Source: Bacillus sp. V3B
GTDB lineage: Bacteria; Bacillota; Bacilli; Bacillales; Cytobacillaceae
Direction of reading: 5' to 3'
Length of the DNA: 64,000 bases
Assembly (NCBI RefSeq): GCF_024494465.1
Contig: NZ_JAETXM010000001.1
Span: 186,001-250,000, forward strand
In this document: piece by piece, positions 36,170 through 45,615 of the stretch
How the letters are laid out: each line of letters begins with the position of its first letter
Position numbering within the stretch: the stretch's first letter is position 1
Notes under the pieces: model-generated
Seen by the model: the letters and a program-made list of their open reading frames with translations, nothing else
Told to the model about the DNA's origin: nothing
Databases searched by the model: none
Translations under genes and position numbers: made by a program

Positions 36170-37939
36170 ATGTTTGGAAGAACGTATTTTTGTGGAGAAG
36201 TGCCTGCGAGCGCTATTGGAGAAAAAGTAAACTTAAAAGGATGGGTACAAAGACGTCGTGACCTTGGCGGTTTGATCTTTATTCATTTGCGTGACCGTAC
36301 AGGAATTGTTCAGGTTATGTTCAATCCTGAAGTTTCACAAGCAGCATTAGAGGTTGCTGAAAAGGTTCGTAGTGAATATGTAGTTGAAATAGAAGGTACT
36401 GTAATCGCTCGGGAGGAATCAACCTATAACCCAAATTTATCAACTGGAACAATTGAAGTTCAAGCTGAAAAAATGACGATTATCAATGCGTCAAAAACAC
36501 CACCATTTATGATTGAAGATGATACAGAAGTTTCTGAAGATGTTCGTTTAAAATATCGCTATCTTGATTTGAGAAGACCTGCTATGTTTGAAACGTTAAA
36601 GATGCGCCATCAAGTGACAAAGACAATGCGTGATTTTCTTGATGGGGAAGGCTTCCTTGACATTGAAACACCTATTTTAACGAAAAGTACTCCTGAAGGT
36701 GCCCGTGATTATCTTGTTCCTAGCCGTGTGCATCCTGGTGAGTTTTACGCGCTTCCACAATCACCTCAGCTTTTTAAACAGCTATTAATGGTTAGTGGAG
36801 TGGAACGTTATTATCAAATTGCACGTTGTTTCCGTGATGAAGATTTACGTGCGGATCGTCAACCAGAATTTACTCAACTTGACGTTGAGACAAGTTTTAT
36901 GAGTGCTGAAGATATTCAAACGATGGTTGAGAATATGATGGCCAAAATTATGAAAGAAGTAAAAGGGTTGGATATCACTGTCCCATTCCCACGTATGTCT
37001 TATGACGAGGCAATTGGTAGCTACGGTTCTGATAAGCCAGATACTAGATTTGATTTGAAGTTAGTTGATCTATCTGAAGTTTTCCAAAGCTCTAATTTTA
37101 AAGTATTTGCTGGGGCTGTTGCTAAAGGTGGTCAAGTGAAAGCATTGAATGTGAAACATGGTGCAAGTAGTTACTCTCGTAAAGACATTGATGCTCTAAC
37201 TGAATTCGCTGCACGTTATGGGGCAAAAGGTCTTGCATGGCTTAAAGCGGAAGAAGATGGGTTAAAAGGACCGATTATTAAATTCTTTAGTGAAGAAGAA
37301 TTAGAAGCCCTTAACAAAACTCTTGCGGTTGAAAAAGACGATTTAATTCTTTTTGTTGCTGACAAGAAAAAAATCGTTGCAGATGCTCTCGGAGCTTTAC
37401 GATTAAAGATCGGGAAAGAATTAAAGTTAATTGATGAAAGCAAATTTAACTTCCTTTGGGTTACGGATTGGCCGTTACTTGAGTATGATGAAGATGCACG
37501 TCGCTACTCTGCTGCCCATCATCCGTTTACGATGCCTGTTAGAGAAGATATTGGACTTCTTGATAGTGATCCTAGTAAAGTACGCGCCCAGGCTTATGAT
37601 ATTGTTTTGAATGGTTATGAGCTTGGTGGAGGTTCTTTGCGGATTTTTGAAAGAGATGTTCAAAATAAAATGTTTAAGGCATTAGGTTTCTCAGAGGAAG
37701 AAGCAACAAGTCAATTTGGCTTCCTACTTGATGCATTTGAATACGGAACACCTCCGCACGGTGGGATTGCTTTAGGATTAGATCGACTAGTGATGCTATT
37801 AACGGGTAGAACGAATTTACGTGATACGATTGCATTTCCGAAAACGGCTAGTGCAAGTGACCTGCTAACAGATGCTCCTGGTGAGGTTAGTCAAGCGCAA
37901 TTGATTGAGTTACATTTGTCTTCAAATGTCAAAAAATGA
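36170..37939 (+). CDS. aspS: Aspartyl-tRNA synthetase
   Basis: Class II synthetase charging tRNA-Asp. The 589-residue bacterial-type protein has the N-terminal OB anticodon-binding domain ([26 protein letters not shown]), motif 1, motif 2 ([19 protein letters not shown]), the bacterial GAD insertion domain (about 290-410) and motif 3 ([15 protein letters not shown]). ATG 36170 behind AGGAGG, 11 bp after hisS. Confidence 0.98.
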   Translation: MFGRTYFCGEVPASAIGEKVNLKGWVQRRRDLGGLIFIHLRDRTGIVQVMFNPEVSQAALEVAEKVRSEYVVEIEGTVIAREESTYNPNLSTGTIEVQAEKMTIINASKTPPFMIEDDTEVSEDVRLKYRYLDLRRPAMFETLKMRHQVTKTMRDFLDGEGFLDIETPILTKSTPEGARDYLVPSRVHPGEFYALPQSPQLFKQLLMVSGVERYYQIARCFRDEDLRADRQPEFTQLDVETSFMSAEDIQTMVENMMAKIMKEVKGLDITVPFPRMSYDEAIGSYGSDKPDTRFDLKLVDLSEVFQSSNFKVFAGAVAKGGQVKALNVKHGASSYSRKDIDALTEFAARYGAKGLAWLKAEEDGLKGPIIKFFSEEELEALNKTLAVEKDDLILFVADKKKIVADALGALRLKIGKELKLIDESKFNFLWVTDWPLLEYDEDARRYSAAHHPFTMPVREDIGLLDSDPSKVRAQAYDIVLNGYELGGGSLRIFERDVQNKMFKALGFSEEEATSQFGFLLDAFEYGTPPHGGIALGLDRLVMLLTGRTNLRDTIAFPKTASASDLLTDAPGEVSQAQLIELHLSSNVKK

Positions 37940-37962
37940 GGAAAAGTTCTGTTGGACAACCC

Positions 37963-37992
37963 TTGAATTGAGAAGTATCCATATGCTATTAT
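37963..37992 (+). promoter_or_regulatory. Promoter of 6S RNA
   Basis: TTGAAT (37963-37968), 18-nt spacer and TATTAT (37987-37992) with an extended -10 TGC. Transcription would begin close to 38000-38003. Confidence 0.6.
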
Positions 37993-38002
37993 ATATATAA
38001 TC

Positions 38003-38198
38003 TTTAAAAGAGTCCTGATGTGTTCGTCGTGTAACCTAATAGTTTGACCGAACATTTTACCTTCGGGAGTTCGAGTTTTCGATCAGAGTAAATGCCTTCT
38101 TGTTAAGGACTTACAATAAATTGAAACAGAACACCCACCTGCTTAGTGCGGGTTCAAACGAGGCATAAAAGCAACGGCATGATTGGGACTCTTTTACT
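38003..38198 (+). ncRNA. ssrS: 6S RNA (SsrS, bsrA type)
   Basis: 6S RNA binds the sigma-A RNA polymerase by imitating an open promoter. Terminal arms TAAAAGAGTCC (38005-38015) and GGACTCTTTTA (38186-38196) pair perfectly, enclosing about 170 nt with the long imperfect stem and central bulge expected of 6S. B. subtilis encodes 6S-1 (bsrA) at the same place, between aspS and yrvM (tcdA). Ends are inferred from the closing stem. Confidence 0.85.
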
Positions 38199-38207
38199 TA
38201 CATATGC

Positions 38208-38263
38208 TATAATAAACTTGAAAAAATCCATGTCACATACAATTTGACATGGATTTTTAGCTG
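38208..38263 (+). terminator. Extended -10 and terminator downstream of 6S RNA
   Basis: TGCTATAAT (38205-38213) is a perfect extended -10 just after the 6S end. From 38222, AAAAATCCATGTCA pairs with TGACATGGATTTTT (38245-38258), a 14-bp terminator stem. The stem may end 6S readthrough transcripts. The rest of the gap to tcdA (38264-38509) shows only a small hairpin GGAGAT/ATCTCC near 38270-38300. Confidence 0.65.
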
Positions 38264-38509
38264 TTTTTTAGGAGATATATTCCAAAAGTATGAATCTCCC
38301 AATTTTGATCATTATGGTCTATTGGTAGTCTCGAAAAAATTAAAATTCCTCCTGAATTTCTCCTGATACGGTCACCAACATGCTATCTATAGTGATCGTA
38401 ATTCCTTCATGTACCTTGATTGGTAATTGTTTCGAACATAGAAAGAGTATGATATATTCAATAACGGGAAATACATAAATAAGCTAGAAGAATATTGGAG
38501 TTGGTCTAA

Positions 38510-39283
38510 ATGTTACATCAATTTTCGCGTAATGAACTCGCAATTGGTACAGAAGGATTAGAAGCGTTAAAGAATAGTACAGTGGCTGTATTAGGTATTG
38601 GAGGAGTAGGTTCCTTTTCTGCTGAGGCTCTTGCTCGTTCAGGTGTTGGGAAACTAATTCTTATTGATAAAGATGATGTTGATATTACGAATGTAAATCG
38701 TCAAGTAATTGCTTTACTTTCTACGGTAGGAAGACCGAAAGTAGAATTAATGAAAGAAAGAATTGCTGATATTAACCCTGATTGTGAAGTAGTAGCTTTA
38801 AAAATATTTTATACGGAAGAAACATATGAAGAAATTTTTGGCTATGATCTAGATTTTGTTGTAGATGCTTCTGATACAATTTCTTATAAAATTCATTTGA
38901 TGAAAGAATGTTTGCAAAGAAAGATCCCAATTATCTCAAGTATGGGTGCTGCCAATAAAATGGATCCAACCCGTTTCCAAATTGCAGACATTTCAAAAAC
39001 GCATACAGATCCACTTGCCAAGGTTATTCGTACAAGATTAAGAAAAGAAGGAATTAAAAAGGGAGTCCCTGTTGTTTTTTCAGATGAAAGCCCAATTGTC
39101 ATCCGTGAAGATATTCGTAAAGTGGTCGGAAAAGAGGATGCGGAAATCCGCAAAGCCCAAATGCCTCCTTCCTCTAATGCCTTCGTTCCATCTGTAGGAG
39201 GGCTTATTATGGCTAGCTATGTAGTCAGACAGCTATTAAGTGACATCAAAATCAGTACGGTAAAAGATGTAAAAGACGCCTAA
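38510..39283 (+). CDS. tcdA: tRNA threonylcarbamoyladenosine dehydratase TcdA
   Basis: ATP-dependent E1-like enzyme that cyclises t6A37 to ct6A in tRNAs. The 257-residue protein (YrvM in B. subtilis) has the nucleotide-binding VLGIGGVGSFSAEALARSGVGKLILID, DDVDITNVNRQ and the ThiF-family VDASDTISYKIHL. Start ATG 38510. In its usual place after the 6S gene. Confidence 0.94.
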   Translation: MLHQFSRNELAIGTEGLEALKNSTVAVLGIGGVGSFSAEALARSGVGKLILIDKDDVDITNVNRQVIALLSTVGRPKVELMKERIADINPDCEVVALKIFYTEETYEEIFGYDLDFVVDASDTISYKIHLMKECLQRKIPIISSMGAANKMDPTRFQIADISKTHTDPLAKVIRTRLRKEGIKKGVPVVFSDESPIVIREDIRKVVGKEDAEIRKAQMPPSSNAFVPSVGGLIMASYVVRQLLSDIKISTVKDVKDA

Positions 39284-39299
39284 TGGGGCGTTTTTTTGT
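39276..39299 (+). terminator. Terminator after tcdA
   Basis: GACGCC and GGGCGT pair around TAATG and are followed by seven T; the stem overlaps the end of tcdA. Confidence 0.7.
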
Positions 39300-39394
39300 T
39301 TGTTTTTTGAAACCAGAGATTAAAAAGAATATTCAATCCTACTTTATAGTTGTAAGAAAGACAGGCTAAGGGAAAAAATGGGCTTTTAACTCTG

Positions 39395-39440
39395 TTGACA
39401 TGTAATTATGTCCTAGTGTACTATTTACCTAGAACACTAA
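39395..39440 (+). promoter_or_regulatory. Promoter and probable GntR operator of ABC operon
   Basis: TTGACA (39395-39400), 18-nt spacer, TACTAT (39419-39424). TAGTGT (39414-39419) and ACACTA (39434-39439) are inverted half-sites overlapping and following the -10, well placed for repression by the YtrA-type GntR protein encoded in the operon. Confidence 0.6.
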
Positions 39441-39475
39441 TACAATTATATAATGTCTGAAAGGGGATCGTGTAA

Positions 39476-40267
39476 GTGATAGCATTTAAAGGGTTATATT
39501 GGAAAGAGCTGAAAGTATCTTTGTATGACTTTTATATAATGACGGGATTAAGCATGTTTATGTTTATCGCTGGATTTGGTTTAACAAGTTATTTTCAAGA
39601 ACCGGGTATTGTTGCGGTTATTTCTTTCATTGCATTTGTGATGCATGTGATCTACCTGCCCATTTTCTTACTTTCATCACTTGGGAGAGAAGGAAAAACA
39701 CAGCTTTGGTTGCATAACCCAAATAGTGGATCAAAGCTGTTATTGGCGAAACTTGTTGCACAATTATCCTATTATTTTATTTCACTTTTTATCGCATTCT
39801 TAGTTACGTATTGGACGGTTAATCAGGCGATGAGAACAGGACTTTTTCTGGAGTTTCAAGACCAAGTTCTAAGAGGTCTGATTTTTGTAGGAGTATCTAT
39901 CACGTTAATGACAATCTATTTCGGGATATGGGTGATCTTTTATTGGTCCTTTTATCACTCAATGAAAGGCATAACGTACTTGAAAAATATTCGTTGGCTC
40001 ATGATCTTTTTTGTTTGGATGGCGATTAGTGCGATTGGTAATTATATTCGATTCCATCCCCTCTTTGAAAAAGTCACTAGTATAGGGGTGATTCAAATTC
40101 ATGTTCTTCAAGGAATAAGTTTTCAAGTAGAACAAGAGGGAGCTAATCTCACGCCAGACATTGGGATAATCAATTTTTCAATCATTGGTGGGTTACTTTA
40201 TACCATTCTGATCATTGCAGTCTTTTTCATTTCAGTTTGGCTTCTTGAACGGAAAGTAGAGGTGTAA
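39476..40267 (+). CDS. ABC transporter membrane subunit, first gene of GntR operon
   Basis: A 263-residue hydrophobic protein with about six membrane helices; no strong family motif recognised. It heads an operon permease-GntR-ATPase-ATPase-permease, so it is most likely the membrane partner of the first ATPase. Start GTG 39476 with AAAGGGG ten bases upstream. Ends three bases before the regulator. Similar operons are induced by cell-wall-active agents in other bacilli; the substrate here is unknown. Confidence 0.7.
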   Translation: MIAFKGLYWKELKVSLYDFYIMTGLSMFMFIAGFGLTSYFQEPGIVAVISFIAFVMHVIYLPIFLLSSLGREGKTQLWLHNPNSGSKLLLAKLVAQLSYYFISLFIAFLVTYWTVNQAMRTGLFLEFQDQVLRGLIFVGVSITLMTIYFGIWVIFYWSFYHSMKGITYLKNIRWLMIFFVWMAISAIGNYIRFHPLFEKVTSIGVIQIHVLQGISFQVEQEGANLTPDIGIINFSIIGGLLYTILIIAVFFISVWLLERKVEV

Positions 40268-40270
40268 CAT

Positions 40271-40645
40271 ATGGGAAAGGAGTTTCAAGCATCTAAGCCC
40301 ATTTACATGCAAATCGCAGACAAAATTAAACAACAAATTGTGAGAAATGAACTTAAGCCAGGGGATAAACTCCCTTCTGTAAGAGAAATGGCAGTCCAAA
40401 CAGGAGTAAATCCAAATACGATTCAAAGAACATACACTGAATTGGAGAGGATGGCAATAGTGGAAACAAAAAGAGGTCAAGGAACATTTGTCGTTGAAAG
40501 TGAAACGGTTATCCAAGAATTGAAGTTTCAATTACAAATAGATATGATTTCAACATTTGTTAATAACATGAGAGAACTCGGCTTTTCTGAGAAAGAAATG
40601 GTTGCTAGTCTTATTCGCTATTTTGAAGAAGGGCAGGGGAAATAG
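40271..40645 (+). CDS. YtrA-subfamily GntR transcriptional regulator
   Basis: Winged-helix repressor of the short YtrA type: 124 residues, with the GntR DNA-binding domain at about 10-75 ([45 protein letters not shown]) and only a small helical tail instead of an effector domain. ATG 40271 follows the permease gene by three bases. Probably represses its own operon through the inverted repeat at 39414-39439. Confidence 0.9.
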   Translation: MGKEFQASKPIYMQIADKIKQQIVRNELKPGDKLPSVREMAVQTGVNPNTIQRTYTELERMAIVETKRGQGTFVVESETVIQELKFQLQIDMISTFVNNMRELGFSEKEMVASLIRYFEEGQGK

Positions 40646-40646
40646 A

Positions 40647-41339
40647 ATGATTCAATTCGAGAACGTTTCGAAAAAATATGGTCGGGAATTTGCGTTAAAG
40701 AATCTATCTTTCGAGCTTACAAAAGGAAAAATATATGGCTTGCTTGGTCCGAATGGTAGCGGGAAATCAACGACCTTAAAGATGATGGCCGGGCTTACTC
40801 ATCCAACTACTGGAGAGGTGCTCGTAAATGGTAGAGAGGCTAATCGAAGAATTGCAGACGAAGTGGCCTATCTAACGGAGCTTGATATGTTTTATGAATC
40901 ATTTAATGTAATGGATATGATCAGGTTTTCTGCTTCTCAATTTTCAGACTTTGATATGGATAAAGCTCAGGAATTACTAGCATTCATGTCATTAGATACG
41001 ACTAAGAAAATAAAGCAGCTTTCTAAAGGAAATAGAGGAAGGTTAAAACTGGTTATTGCCCTTGCCCGTCATACATCTATATTACTACTTGATGAACCTT
41101 TTTCCGGTCTTGATCCAATTGTTCGTGAATCAATTGTAAAGGGACTCATATCATTTGTGGATTTTGAACATCAAACAGTTGTCATTGCTACACATGAAAT
41201 AGACGAAATTGAAGCACTTCTTGATGAAGTTCTTGCCATTCAAAATGGAGTTATTTTAGAAAGAAGAGATGTGGAGCGATTGCGAGAAGAAGAAGGGTTA
41301 TCTGTTCTCGAATGGATGAAGAAAATGTTTAAGGAATGA
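40647..41339 (+). CDS. ABC transporter ATPase (first)
   Basis: A 230-residue ATPase with Walker [11 protein letters not shown], a signature region that reads [11 protein letters not shown] instead of LSGGQ, Walker [13 protein letters not shown] and the switch His in ATHEID. The altered signature fits the drug/bacitracin-type exporters of GntR-linked operons. ATG 40647 begins two bases after the regulator stop. Stop overlaps the next ORF by four bases. Confidence 0.9.
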   Translation: MIQFENVSKKYGREFALKNLSFELTKGKIYGLLGPNGSGKSTTLKMMAGLTHPTTGEVLVNGREANRRIADEVAYLTELDMFYESFNVMDMIRFSASQFSDFDMDKAQELLAFMSLDTTKKIKQLSKGNRGRLKLVIALARHTSILLLDEPFSGLDPIVRESIVKGLISFVDFEHQTVVIATHEIDEIEALLDEVLAIQNGVILERRDVERLREEEGLSVLEWMKKMFKE

Positions 41340-41353
41340 AAGGTGTTGATAGA

Positions 41354-42280
41354 ATGACAGGAATTGTGAAACTAAATAATGTTACGAAAACAATTAAAGG
41401 AAAAAAAATTATCGATTCCATTAGCTTTGAAGTTCGTAAAGGAGAGGTATTTGGTTTTCTTGGTCCGAATGGAGCGGGAAAGACGACAACAATTCGTATG
41501 ATTGTTGGGTTGATTGGAATCACTGAAGGTGATATTGAAATTGATGGAAAAAGTATCAAAAAAGATTTTGAACAGGCGGTAAGGCATGTTGGAGCCATTG
41601 TAGAAAACCCGGAAATGTATAAATTTCTTACCGGTTATCAAAACTTAATTCATTACGCTCGTATGACAAAAGGAATCAGAAAGGAAAAAATCCTTGAGGT
41701 AGTAGAATTAGTAGGATTGACTGAGAGAATTCACGAGAAAGTAAAAACATACTCACTCGGAATGAGACAGCGTCTCGGGTTGGCTCAATGTCTTTTACAT
41801 GACCCGGATGTCTTGATTCTAGATGAACCGACAAATGGTTTAGATCCAGCAGGGATAAGAGAGATTCGTGATCATCTTCGTATGCTTGCAAGGGAACAGG
41901 ATATGGCAGTGATTGTATCAAGTCATTTATTATCCGAAATGGAAATGATGTGTGATCGAATTGCCATTATTCAAAATGGGAAATTGATTGATGTTCAGCA
42001 GATTCATGATTTTGTCCAAGGAACAGAGAAAATATTTTCCTTTGAATTAGCTAATCAAGCAGAGGCAATAAAGGTGATCACAGCGGAATACCCAGGGGTG
42101 AAAATGGAACAAATAGATTCTGGTTTAGCTATCATGATTTCTAAAGAACAAGTCCCTGAAATGGTGACATTACTAGTTGAACACAAGATTTCTATCTATG
42201 GAATAAAAGAAATGACAAAAACATTAGAAGATCGCTTTTTAGAAATAACAGGAGAAAAGAAGGGAAATATTCATGTTTAA
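41354..42280 (+). CDS. ABC transporter ATPase (second)
   Basis: A 308-residue BcrA-type ATPase: Walker A FLGPNGAGKTT, signature YSLGMRQRLGLAQ, Walker B VLILDEPTNGLD, His in SSHLLSEME, and a C-terminal extension typical of antibiotic-resistance exporters. ATG 41336 is in frame, but AAAGGTG before ATG 41354 suits the later start. Overlaps the following permease gene by eight bases, implying a functional pair. Confidence 0.9.
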   Translation: MTGIVKLNNVTKTIKGKKIIDSISFEVRKGEVFGFLGPNGAGKTTTIRMIVGLIGITEGDIEIDGKSIKKDFEQAVRHVGAIVENPEMYKFLTGYQNLIHYARMTKGIRKEKILEVVELVGLTERIHEKVKTYSLGMRQRLGLAQCLLHDPDVLILDEPTNGLDPAGIREIRDHLRMLAREQDMAVIVSSHLLSEMEMMCDRIAIIQNGKLIDVQQIHDFVQGTEKIFSFELANQAEAIKVITAEYPGVKMEQIDSGLAIMISKEQVPEMVTLLVEHKISIYGIKEMTKTLEDRFLEITGEKKGNIHV

Positions 42281-43232
42281 TTTAATCAAAAATGAATGGA
42301 TGAAAATTTTTCGACGCCCTGGAACCTATGTTATGATTGGACTCCTTGTTCTAATGGTCACTATAACTGGCGCTTTTATCAAATACCAAGAACAAGGTGG
42401 TGTAGTTCCTGACAATGAAAACTGGGAACAGGGGCTTCAAATGGAAAATGAAAGTCTTGAAAAGCAACTTGAAGAAATAAGAGGAACTGTTCCGAAAAGC
42501 TCGATCAATTATTATGAAAGGCAAATTGCCCTTAATGAATATAGACTCGAACATCAGATTTCACCAAATGTAGAATATTCGGTTTGGAGTTTTGTGAATG
42601 AGACTTCATTAATAATTGATTTTGCCGGTCTGTTCACCATTATCATCGCAGCAGGGATCATTGCGAGTGAATTCACATGGGGAACGATTAAATTACTTTT
42701 GATTCGACCAATTAAACGAGGGAAAATTCTAGCTACTAAATTTATTACGGTTCTATTATTTGGCTTACTCGTGCTCTCAATTTTATTTGGCTTATCGGCA
42801 TTGTTAGGAGCTGTCCTGTTCGGTTTCCCTGAAAATCCTACTCCCTATTTAAACTATTATGAAGGGACGATTACAGAACAGAGTATGCTGGCACATTTAC
42901 TCGTCTTTTATGGCTTGAAATCGATCAATATGTTTATGCTTGCAACAATGGCGTTTATGATTTCAGCTGTTTTTCGCAATAGCTCACTTGCGATTGGATT
43001 ATCCTTGTTTCTTATGTTCATGGGAAGTCAGGTTACACAAATGATTGCGATGAAATATACATGGGCAAAATATATTTTATTCGCTAATACAGATTTAATG
43101 CAATATTTCAATGGAATACCAATGGTTGACGGTATGACCCTTCCATTTTCCGTTTCCATGTTGGTCATCTATTTTCTCCTATTCCTCTTTTTGGCCCATA
43201 TGGTTTTCAAAAAACGTGATGTAGCTGCTTAG
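42273..43232 (+). CDS. ABC-2 family transporter permease
   Basis: A 319-residue membrane protein of the ABC-2 type: one N-terminal helix (YVMIGLLVLMVTITGAFI), a large extracytoplasmic segment (residues about 40-110), then five helices including GIIASEFTWGTIKLLLIRPI, the typical permease motif. Starts inside the preceding ATPase gene. Likely partner of that ATPase in export of an amphiphilic or peptide substrate, by analogy with BcrAB-like pairs. Confidence 0.88.
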   Translation: MFNLIKNEWMKIFRRPGTYVMIGLLVLMVTITGAFIKYQEQGGVVPDNENWEQGLQMENESLEKQLEEIRGTVPKSSINYYERQIALNEYRLEHQISPNVEYSVWSFVNETSLIIDFAGLFTIIIAAGIIASEFTWGTIKLLLIRPIKRGKILATKFITVLLFGLLVLSILFGLSALLGAVLFGFPENPTPYLNYYEGTITEQSMLAHLLVFYGLKSINMFMLATMAFMISAVFRNSSLAIGLSLFLMFMGSQVTQMIAMKYTWAKYILFANTDLMQYFNGIPMVDGMTLPFSVSMLVIYFLLFLFLAHMVFKKRDVAA

Positions 43233-43236
43233 AATA

Positions 43237-43458
43237 TCGGTGTCAGGCACCAAAAATGGACACTTATCTATTCTTTGTCTTGTACAGAAGGACATGAATT
43301 TGTAGATTCATAATTATAATGCAGAAATAACCAGGGGCTGCCCCATAAGGTGTCTGACACTTTATGGGACAGCTCTTTTTTTGCGTGAGTATTAGAAAAA
43401 TGTCCATCTGAAAAGTGCAAATAAGTTGAATTCGTCTTTTTGCAGTGCCTGACACCGA
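43237..43458. repeat. Inverted GGTGTCAGGCAC repeat with internal terminator
   Basis: TCGGTGTCAGGCAC (43237-43250) is perfectly complementary to GTGCCTGACACCGA (43445-43458). Between them a hairpin with CTGCCCCATAA / TTATGGGACAG (about 43335-43375) is followed by a T-run and should end the ABC transcript. The arm is shared with the nadA terminator, so this is a repeat family. Confidence 0.75.
43331..43384 (+). terminator. Terminator of the ABC operon
   Basis: A long stem from GGGCTGCCCCATAA to its complement TTATGGGACAGCTC with GTGTC-TGA-CAC at the tip, followed by seven T. Confidence 0.75.
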
Positions 43459-43488
43459 ACTTTAAGCTATAATGATGGGAGAGGTTGA

Positions 43489-44790
43489 ATGGGGGTTATT
43501 GGATTGAATGGTGAACCACTTGCCTATCGAATGCGTCCGTCAACGATTGATGAAGTAGTCGGACAAAAAGAGGTTATCGGAAGTCATACAAGTTTGTATA
43601 AAATGATCAATAACGGCTACGTTCCTTCGATGTTGTTATACGGGGAACCTGGGATCGGAAAAACATCGCTTGCCTATGCCATAGCAGGCACGACGAAGAT
43701 TTCATTTATTGCTTTAAACGCAACCACATCAGGGAAAAAAGATGTAGAAGAGGTTGTCCAAGAAGCGCGTCTAACGGGCAAAGTGATTCTTTTTTTGGAC
43801 GAAATCCATCGCTTTAATAAAGCACAGCAGGATTATCTCCTCCCACATGTGGAAAATGGAACGATCATTTTAATTGGTGCGACAACTGAGAATCCATTCC
43901 ATGATGTGAATCCAGCGATTCGAAGCCGGTGTGGACAAATTCTGCAATTGACAAGACTAGAGAAGGAAGACATTGCTCAGTTGATTGAACAGGCATTGAA
44001 GGATGAGAAAAAAGGACTTGGCAACTTATCTATCCAAATGAATGAACAGCAAATCGATCGTATCGCTGAAGGTGCAGGTGGTGATGCAAGAAAAGCACTT
44101 ACTATGCTTGAATCCATCGTTTATTCTTCCGATATAGAGGATGATACATATATTGTAAAGTCTGATACAGTTGAAAATATGATCTCCCGTGTCGGGGTGT
44201 ATGGGGATAAAAAAGGTTCCCATTACTATAATCTATTATCAAGTTTACAAAAAAGTATTAGAGGCAGTGACGTAAACGCAGCTCTCTATTATTTGGCTCA
44301 TTTACTTGAAAGTGGGGATATCGTTTCGATCAATAGAAGATTGCTTGTAATCGCCTTTGAGGATATCGGTCTTGCAAACCCCAATGTAGGGAGTCATGTA
44401 TTAGCTGCAGTAACAGCTAGTGAACGCCTAGGCCTGCCAGAAGCAAGGATTCCGTTAGCGGTAGCAGTTGTTGAAATGTGCTTATCTTCAAAATCAAATT
44501 CTGCGTATCAGGCATTAGATGCTGCAATTGAAGGAGTCCGTACTGGAGAAGTAGGGGAAATTCCAAAACATTTACGAGATGCTCATTATGCCGGGGCCAA
44601 AAAACTTGGCCATGTAGGATATCAATATCCGCATGATTATCCACTTGGAACATTCGGAGGATGGGTAAATCAGGACTATCTACCGGATAACTTAAAAGAA
44701 ACGCAATATTATCATCCACTTGAAGCAGGAGAAGAAAAGCGGCTCGCTGCTATTTATCATAAATTAGAAAAATTTAAAAAAGGTAAATAA
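43489..44790 (+). CDS. rarA: Replication-associated recombination protein RarA (MgsA)
   Basis: AAA+ ATPase related to clamp-loader proteins that acts at stalled replication forks. The 433-residue protein has Walker A YGEPGIGKTSLA, Walker B LFLDEIHRFNK, sensor GATTENPF, SRC motif (IRSRCGQ) and the C-terminal tetramerisation domain. ATG 43489 follows GGGAGAGG. In B. subtilis rarA follows yrvM directly; here the ABC operon intervenes. The stop lies in a perfect palindrome. Confidence 0.95.
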   Translation: MGVIGLNGEPLAYRMRPSTIDEVVGQKEVIGSHTSLYKMINNGYVPSMLLYGEPGIGKTSLAYAIAGTTKISFIALNATTSGKKDVEEVVQEARLTGKVILFLDEIHRFNKAQQDYLLPHVENGTIILIGATTENPFHDVNPAIRSRCGQILQLTRLEKEDIAQLIEQALKDEKKGLGNLSIQMNEQQIDRIAEGAGGDARKALTMLESIVYSSDIEDDTYIVKSDTVENMISRVGVYGDKKGSHYYNLLSSLQKSIRGSDVNAALYYLAHLLESGDIVSINRRLLVIAFEDIGLANPNVGSHVLAAVTASERLGLPEARIPLAVAVVEMCLSSKSNSAYQALDAAIEGVRTGEVGEIPKHLRDAHYAGAKKLGHVGYQYPHDYPLGTFGGWVNQDYLPDNLKETQYYHPLEAGEEKRLAAIYHKLEKFKKGK

Positions 44791-44806
44791 GCTTATTTAC
44801 CTTTTC
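44777..44806 (+). terminator. Palindrome at the rarA stop codon
   Basis: A 28-nt perfect palindrome centred on AAGCTT (44777-44804) overlaps the rarA stop codon; CTTTTCC follows. As RNA it can act as a weak terminator, though the loop would be very small. Confidence 0.5.
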
Positions 44807-44923
44807 CGCTGTTGCCTTTCTTCTACTCAAAACCATGTAGAATTGAACAAGATTATGATATAATATTGAAAGTCTATCTCTATACTATGTTTTATATATA
44901 TCTAAAAAAATCGAGGAGAAATC

Positions 44924-45604
44924 ATGCATTCTAGAAAGAACAGAAGTCAAACGGGTCCACGATTTATCATTTATTTGTTAGGTTTACTTGTCATGTCATT
45001 AGGCATTGTTCTCATTATTTTAGCGGATCTTGGTCCATCACCATGGGATGTACTTCATGTGGGTCTTTACTATCGTGTCGGATTAACGATTGGAAGCTGG
45101 AGTATTATTGTCGGACTCATTATTTTGATTATATCTGCCCTTCTTTCAAAATCGATTCCACAAAGTGGAGCCTTCATAAATATGATTCTCGTTGGTTTAT
45201 TTATTGATATGTTTTTGATGATTCCATTTTTGCAAACACCCACTTCCTTTTTCGGAAAAACGTTGATGTTTGCAGGTGGTCTTCTTATAAATTGCTATGG
45301 AATGGGGCTGTATATATCTGCCCAACTTGGTGCCGGTCCAAGAGACAGTTTAATGCTTGCCATTACTTCGAAAACAGGTTGGAAAGTAGGAAGGGTTCGT
45401 AGCGTGATAGAAGTTCTTGCTTTTACGATAGGCTGGCAGTTAGGTGGACCCATTTTTTGGGGCACCATCGTTTATGGAATATTGATTGGGGTGTTTGCCG
45501 GTTACAGCATCCCGCAATGTCAAAACTTAACAGACATGCTATTAAGGAAGTTGCAAAAAGAACCCCATCCAGAGATGTATCAAACTTATAAAGAAATGAA
45601 TTGA
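44924..45604 (+). CDS. YczE/YyaS/YitT-type membrane protein
   Basis: A 226-residue integral membrane protein with five predicted helices and the YczE-family motifs LADLGPSPWDVLHVGL and AQLGAGPRDSLMLAI, plus WQLGGPIFWGTIVYGILIG. Function is not established for the family. ATG 44924 behind GAGGAG; it ends 11 bp before cymR, so the two may share a transcript. Confidence 0.85.
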   Translation: MHSRKNRSQTGPRFIIYLLGLLVMSLGIVLIILADLGPSPWDVLHVGLYYRVGLTIGSWSIIVGLIILIISALLSKSIPQSGAFINMILVGLFIDMFLMIPFLQTPTSFFGKTLMFAGGLLINCYGMGLYISAQLGAGPRDSLMLAITSKTGWKVGRVRSVIEVLAFTIGWQLGGPIFWGTIVYGILIGVFAGYSIPQCQNLTDMLLRKLQKEPHPEMYQTYKEMN

Positions 45605-45615
45605 GGTGTTAGGAT

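Noticed and set aside
39395-43384. Genomic island or recent horizontal transfer for the ABC operon
   Set aside because: Codon use and base composition look like the neighbours and there is no integrase, tRNA or transposase; insertion relative to B. subtilis alone is not proof.
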